A stretch of 64,000 nucleotides of DNA from contig NC_092654.1 in NCBI RefSeq assembly GCF_032118995.1, positions 15,863,784 to 15,927,783 on the forward strand, in the 5' to 3' direction. Both the position numbers and the translations under genes were made by a program. The notes below the pieces were generated by a model that was not told where the DNA came from, did not search any database, and worked only from the letters and a program-made list of their open reading frames with translations. Below, one piece after another: positions 61,233-64,000 of this stretch (the stretch's first letter is position 1; each line of letters opens with the position of its first letter). Source of the stretch: Asterias amurensis. Taxonomy: Eukaryota; Echinodermata; Asteroidea; Forcipulatida; Asteriidae.

Positions 61233-61513
61233 CTGCCAATGTTGCAGGATTCACGGAGTTGGAATGCTATCACCGAGACAGACATTTAACGACTTGTCCA
61301 CAAGTCTAGATGAACGACTCTACTGTTACAATCCTTTTTGTTTTTGACAACGCTGCTTTAATGGACGTGTAAAGCTCAAACTAAAAATTATTATTGCCAA
61401 AGATGGAGAGTATAATATAAAAGCTGAAAGTAACTCAGGTATATTTCCTATGAGTGTTTATAGCGAAGTGTGCTGGTGCTGCAAGAGAAATTTTACTCAG
61501 ATTATGCTTAGCT

Positions 61514-61886
61514 TTAATGGAACATGTTGCCTTCGATCGGCCTAGTTGGTCTTTGAAAAGTGTTTGAAACCGTTTGTTATGAAATGCATATGGTTAGATA
61601 GATGTTTTAAAAGTAGAATATAATGATCCACACAAGTATCACTCAAAATTGCACGGTTGTCCTTTAACCTCGCGAACTAACACTATCGGCCATTTATGGG
61701 AGTCAAATATTTGACCGTGTTAGTCGACGAGGTAAAAAGAAAACCACGCCATTTTGAGTGATACTTATGGGATTATTATATTCTACTTTTACAACATCTT
61801 TCCACCCATATGCATTTTATAACAAGTGGTTACAGAACGCTTTTCAAAGACCAACTTGACCGATCGAAGGCAGCGTGTTCCTTTAA
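61514..61886. mobile_element. Family F MITE
   Basis: TTAATGGAACATGTTGCC to GGCAGCGTGTTCCTTTAA, arms about 180 bases, with TTAA at both ends. Confidence 0.8.
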
Positions 61887-62222
61887 CCATCGGACTTTAG
61901 CTCATGATGTGTTCTCAACTGAAACTAGCTCAGAATACATGTTAGACTTATTATTGTGGTGAACTACTGAAGTACATAATATTCATGTAAGAATATTTTA
62001 TCTTATTGAGGTGCAGTAGAGATGTATTATTATTATAATTTCCCTGTCTTTTTGGGCAAGGTATGTATATTTTAAGTTTATACTATGAACAATAACTTCA
62101 TAGAGAAAAGATGTTATTTTTAAAGAACTTTAACAAAGGGCTTTCACATTGAAGATTGCGACATGGGAAGTTGCAAAATTGACTTAGCTTAAAACTACTT
62201 TGTTTTCAACAAATATTCACTA

Positions 62223-62278
62223 AAACAAGCAAACAAACAATCAATCAATCAAACAAACAAACAAACAAACAAACAAAC
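62223..62278. repeat. (AAAC)n microsatellite
   Basis: Mixed AAAC and AATC units. Confidence 0.85.
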
Positions 62279-62368
62279 AGTCTTACGATTAAAAGCTACC
62301 AGTTAGGGAGTCACTTGCTGGAATATAACAACTTTTGTGGTTGGAAAAAGTATAAAACTTACGCCCTC

Positions 62369-62704
62369 TTAAAGACACTGGACACTATTGGTAATACTCA
62401 AAATAATTGTTAGCAGAACAACTTACTTGGTCAAGAGCATTGACGAGCTGTTGATAGTTTACATTATTGTGATAAACAGCTCCCTCTGGAGAAATGTAGT
62501 TTTTGAGAAAGAAAAAAAACTTTTTTATTAGGCATCTGAAATAACACACACATTGTTGCAACTAGGGCGTTTTTCTTTCATTGTTCTCTAGCAATTTCAA
62601 TGACCAGTTTAGCCGAATTTTTCCCAGATTTGAATTTTATGCATGTATACACCAAGTGAGAACAATGGTCTTTGACAATTGCCAAATGTGTCCAGTGCCT
62701 TTAA
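62369..62704. mobile_element. Family A MITE
   Basis: TTAAAGACACTGGACACTAT to TGTGTCCAGTGCCTTTAA, with a shortened central region. Confidence 0.75.
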
Positions 62705-63689
62705 CAGATATATCAATAGAGATATTGTTAACTTTAGACCACTCTTTATTGTTTAGACATTTAATTCTTGTCTTGTTCAACAAGTAAATGTATAATAAAT
62801 GACAGAATGAATCATCGGCTAATTAGTTGTTCATTGTCACTGAAATCCATACTCGATCCATACCTCTTTGTTTGTTATATCAAGAAGGACGTTAAATACA
62901 GGAACTTTACAAATGTATATTTAGTTTATTTTATCTTCTAGGATTGTTTTTAATTTAAGGAAGTGATATAATGATATCTTGGTGTGGAATGTTTGTTGGA
63001 ATGGGGCAATAGTGAGTTTTGAAGACAGATGGTTCTGTGACTATATGTTTAGGAAAAAAGAAAACAGCAAAAGAAAAATCACCATCTTATCATTTTTAGT
63101 GGAACTAAATGTAATTATTCTAAACAAATTCACCACTACTAGAATTAGTTTAAGAAACTGAATCCATATAAAAAGATTTGTTCACAACTGGTATTCTGCA
63201 TTTAAAAAAAGAAGTGGTGTAGACCTTTCTTACAGTCCCTGAGAGTATGAACAAGTATGAGAGTATATCTTACTTCAAATGTTAAAATTGCATCGGGGAT
63301 AAAGAATATTAACTTTTGGTTTTTTACCCATACACAGATGGATGGTGTGCTTATTTTTTTATTTTTTATCGATGGCTTTTTTCTTTTGGCATTATCAACT
63401 GCCAGTTGCCCATACACGTTTACAAATAATTTTTACAAACTTCTTGTAAGTAAAACTTCTAAATATTTGACAGTGAATTTGGTCGGTTGTTTTTCCACCA
63501 CATATTTCATAAAAGTGTGTAATCAAATTAGAGGGTTGATTTGTCATTTGGATAAAAATGTTTCCATTATCGGACAAACTTCTTATCAAATATTTGATTG
63601 CTTGTTCTTCTGGACACAATAATCACAGCCCACATGTAACAAAATGGCTTGTTGTTAATATACACTAAGTTGCTTTATGCAGTGCCATA

Positions 63690-64000
63690 ATGGGGGACTT
63701 TGGAACGCTAGGTGGCAGCAGACTTGCCAGGTAATTTTTCATTGTTTACGTAGTTCTTAGCATGCTCACATTACCTTGATTTACCTGGTAAGTCTGCTGC
63801 CATCATATTCCCTTTTCGAAACTTCGGCTTTGGGTCCGACTTCAGGCTCCGTCTTTTCGTCTAAAGCCCCAAGCGCTTATAGGTGAATGTACGCGCAGTT
63901 GTCGAAACAACCGCGGGGACGAGCGAGCCTGAGCCGAATTTAAAGCCGAAGTCGTGGTTTCGAAAAGGGCCATAGGTTCCCAAAAGTCCCCCATTTGAAT
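63690..64000. mobile_element. Family H foldback element, runs off the window
   Basis: GGGGGACTTTGGAACGCTAG at left; the inverse CCCAAAAGTCCCCC lies at the window end. Internal inverted GGCAGCAGACTT/AAGTCTGCTGCC. Confidence 0.65.

Larger units (their letters stand above)
58458..64000. other. NAGS 3' flank, no gene recognised
   Basis: Contains MITEs, a poly-G tract (60597-60619), an AAAC microsatellite and a foldback-family copy at the right edge. AATAAA occurs near 59474 and could serve as a distal poly(A) signal. 59620-60420 and 61890-62365 show nothing recognisable. Confidence 0.55.

Overview
This is an animal nuclear genome window with large introns, GT-AG splice sites, dense short mobile elements and no operons. 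I read it as an invertebrate deuterostome, most likely an echinoderm and perhaps a sea star. The reasons are a p75NTR-type receptor, a caspase-8-type caspase with extra death-fold domains, a metazoan-type N-acetylglutamate synthase, and very many TTAA-flanked MITEs and tRNA-derived SINEs. The species assignment is inference.

Three multi-exon genes could be assembled by hand with matching splice phases. (1) Minus strand, 16170 to 1754: a 402-residue p75 neurotrophin receptor (NGFR/TNFRSF16) homologue, with signal peptide, TNFR cysteine-rich domains, one transmembrane helix, juxtamembrane region and C-terminal death domain (5 coding exons). (2) Plus strand, 21147 to 36237: an 856-residue caspase-8-like initiator caspase with the unusual order DED-DED-death domain-Q/P/Y-rich linker-death domain-linker-caspase (12 exons). 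(3) Plus strand, 42783 (or 43041) to 58457: mitochondrial N-acetylglutamate synthase (NAGS), with amino-acid-kinase and GNAT domains (10 exons).

Layout: 1-1753, 3' flank of NGFR with a 36-bp minisatellite; 1754-16170, NGFR with a 10.5-kb first intron; 16171-21146, the divergent intergenic region between NGFR and the caspase; 21147-36237, the caspase, including a tandem duplication of about 1.8 kb that doubled two linker exons; 36238-42782, repeats including two CRE-rich repeats, a 17-bp satellite and a hAT-like foldback element with 8-bp target duplication; 42783-58457, NAGS, whose first intron holds a tandem segmental duplication with LINE fragments, SINEs and a 2-kb inserted element carrying eight copies of one 14-mer; 58458-64000, repeats only.

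The most notable point is functional. A death-domain receptor and a caspase that carries its own death domains lie head to head about 5 kb apart. In vertebrates an adaptor such as FADD bridges a death receptor and caspase-8. This caspase could in principle bind the receptor directly through DD-DD contacts, but that is inference from domain content and gene order. NAGS makes N-acetylglutamate in mitochondria and has no evident link to the other two genes. Exon boundaries and repeat edges were read by eye; no alignment or database search was run.
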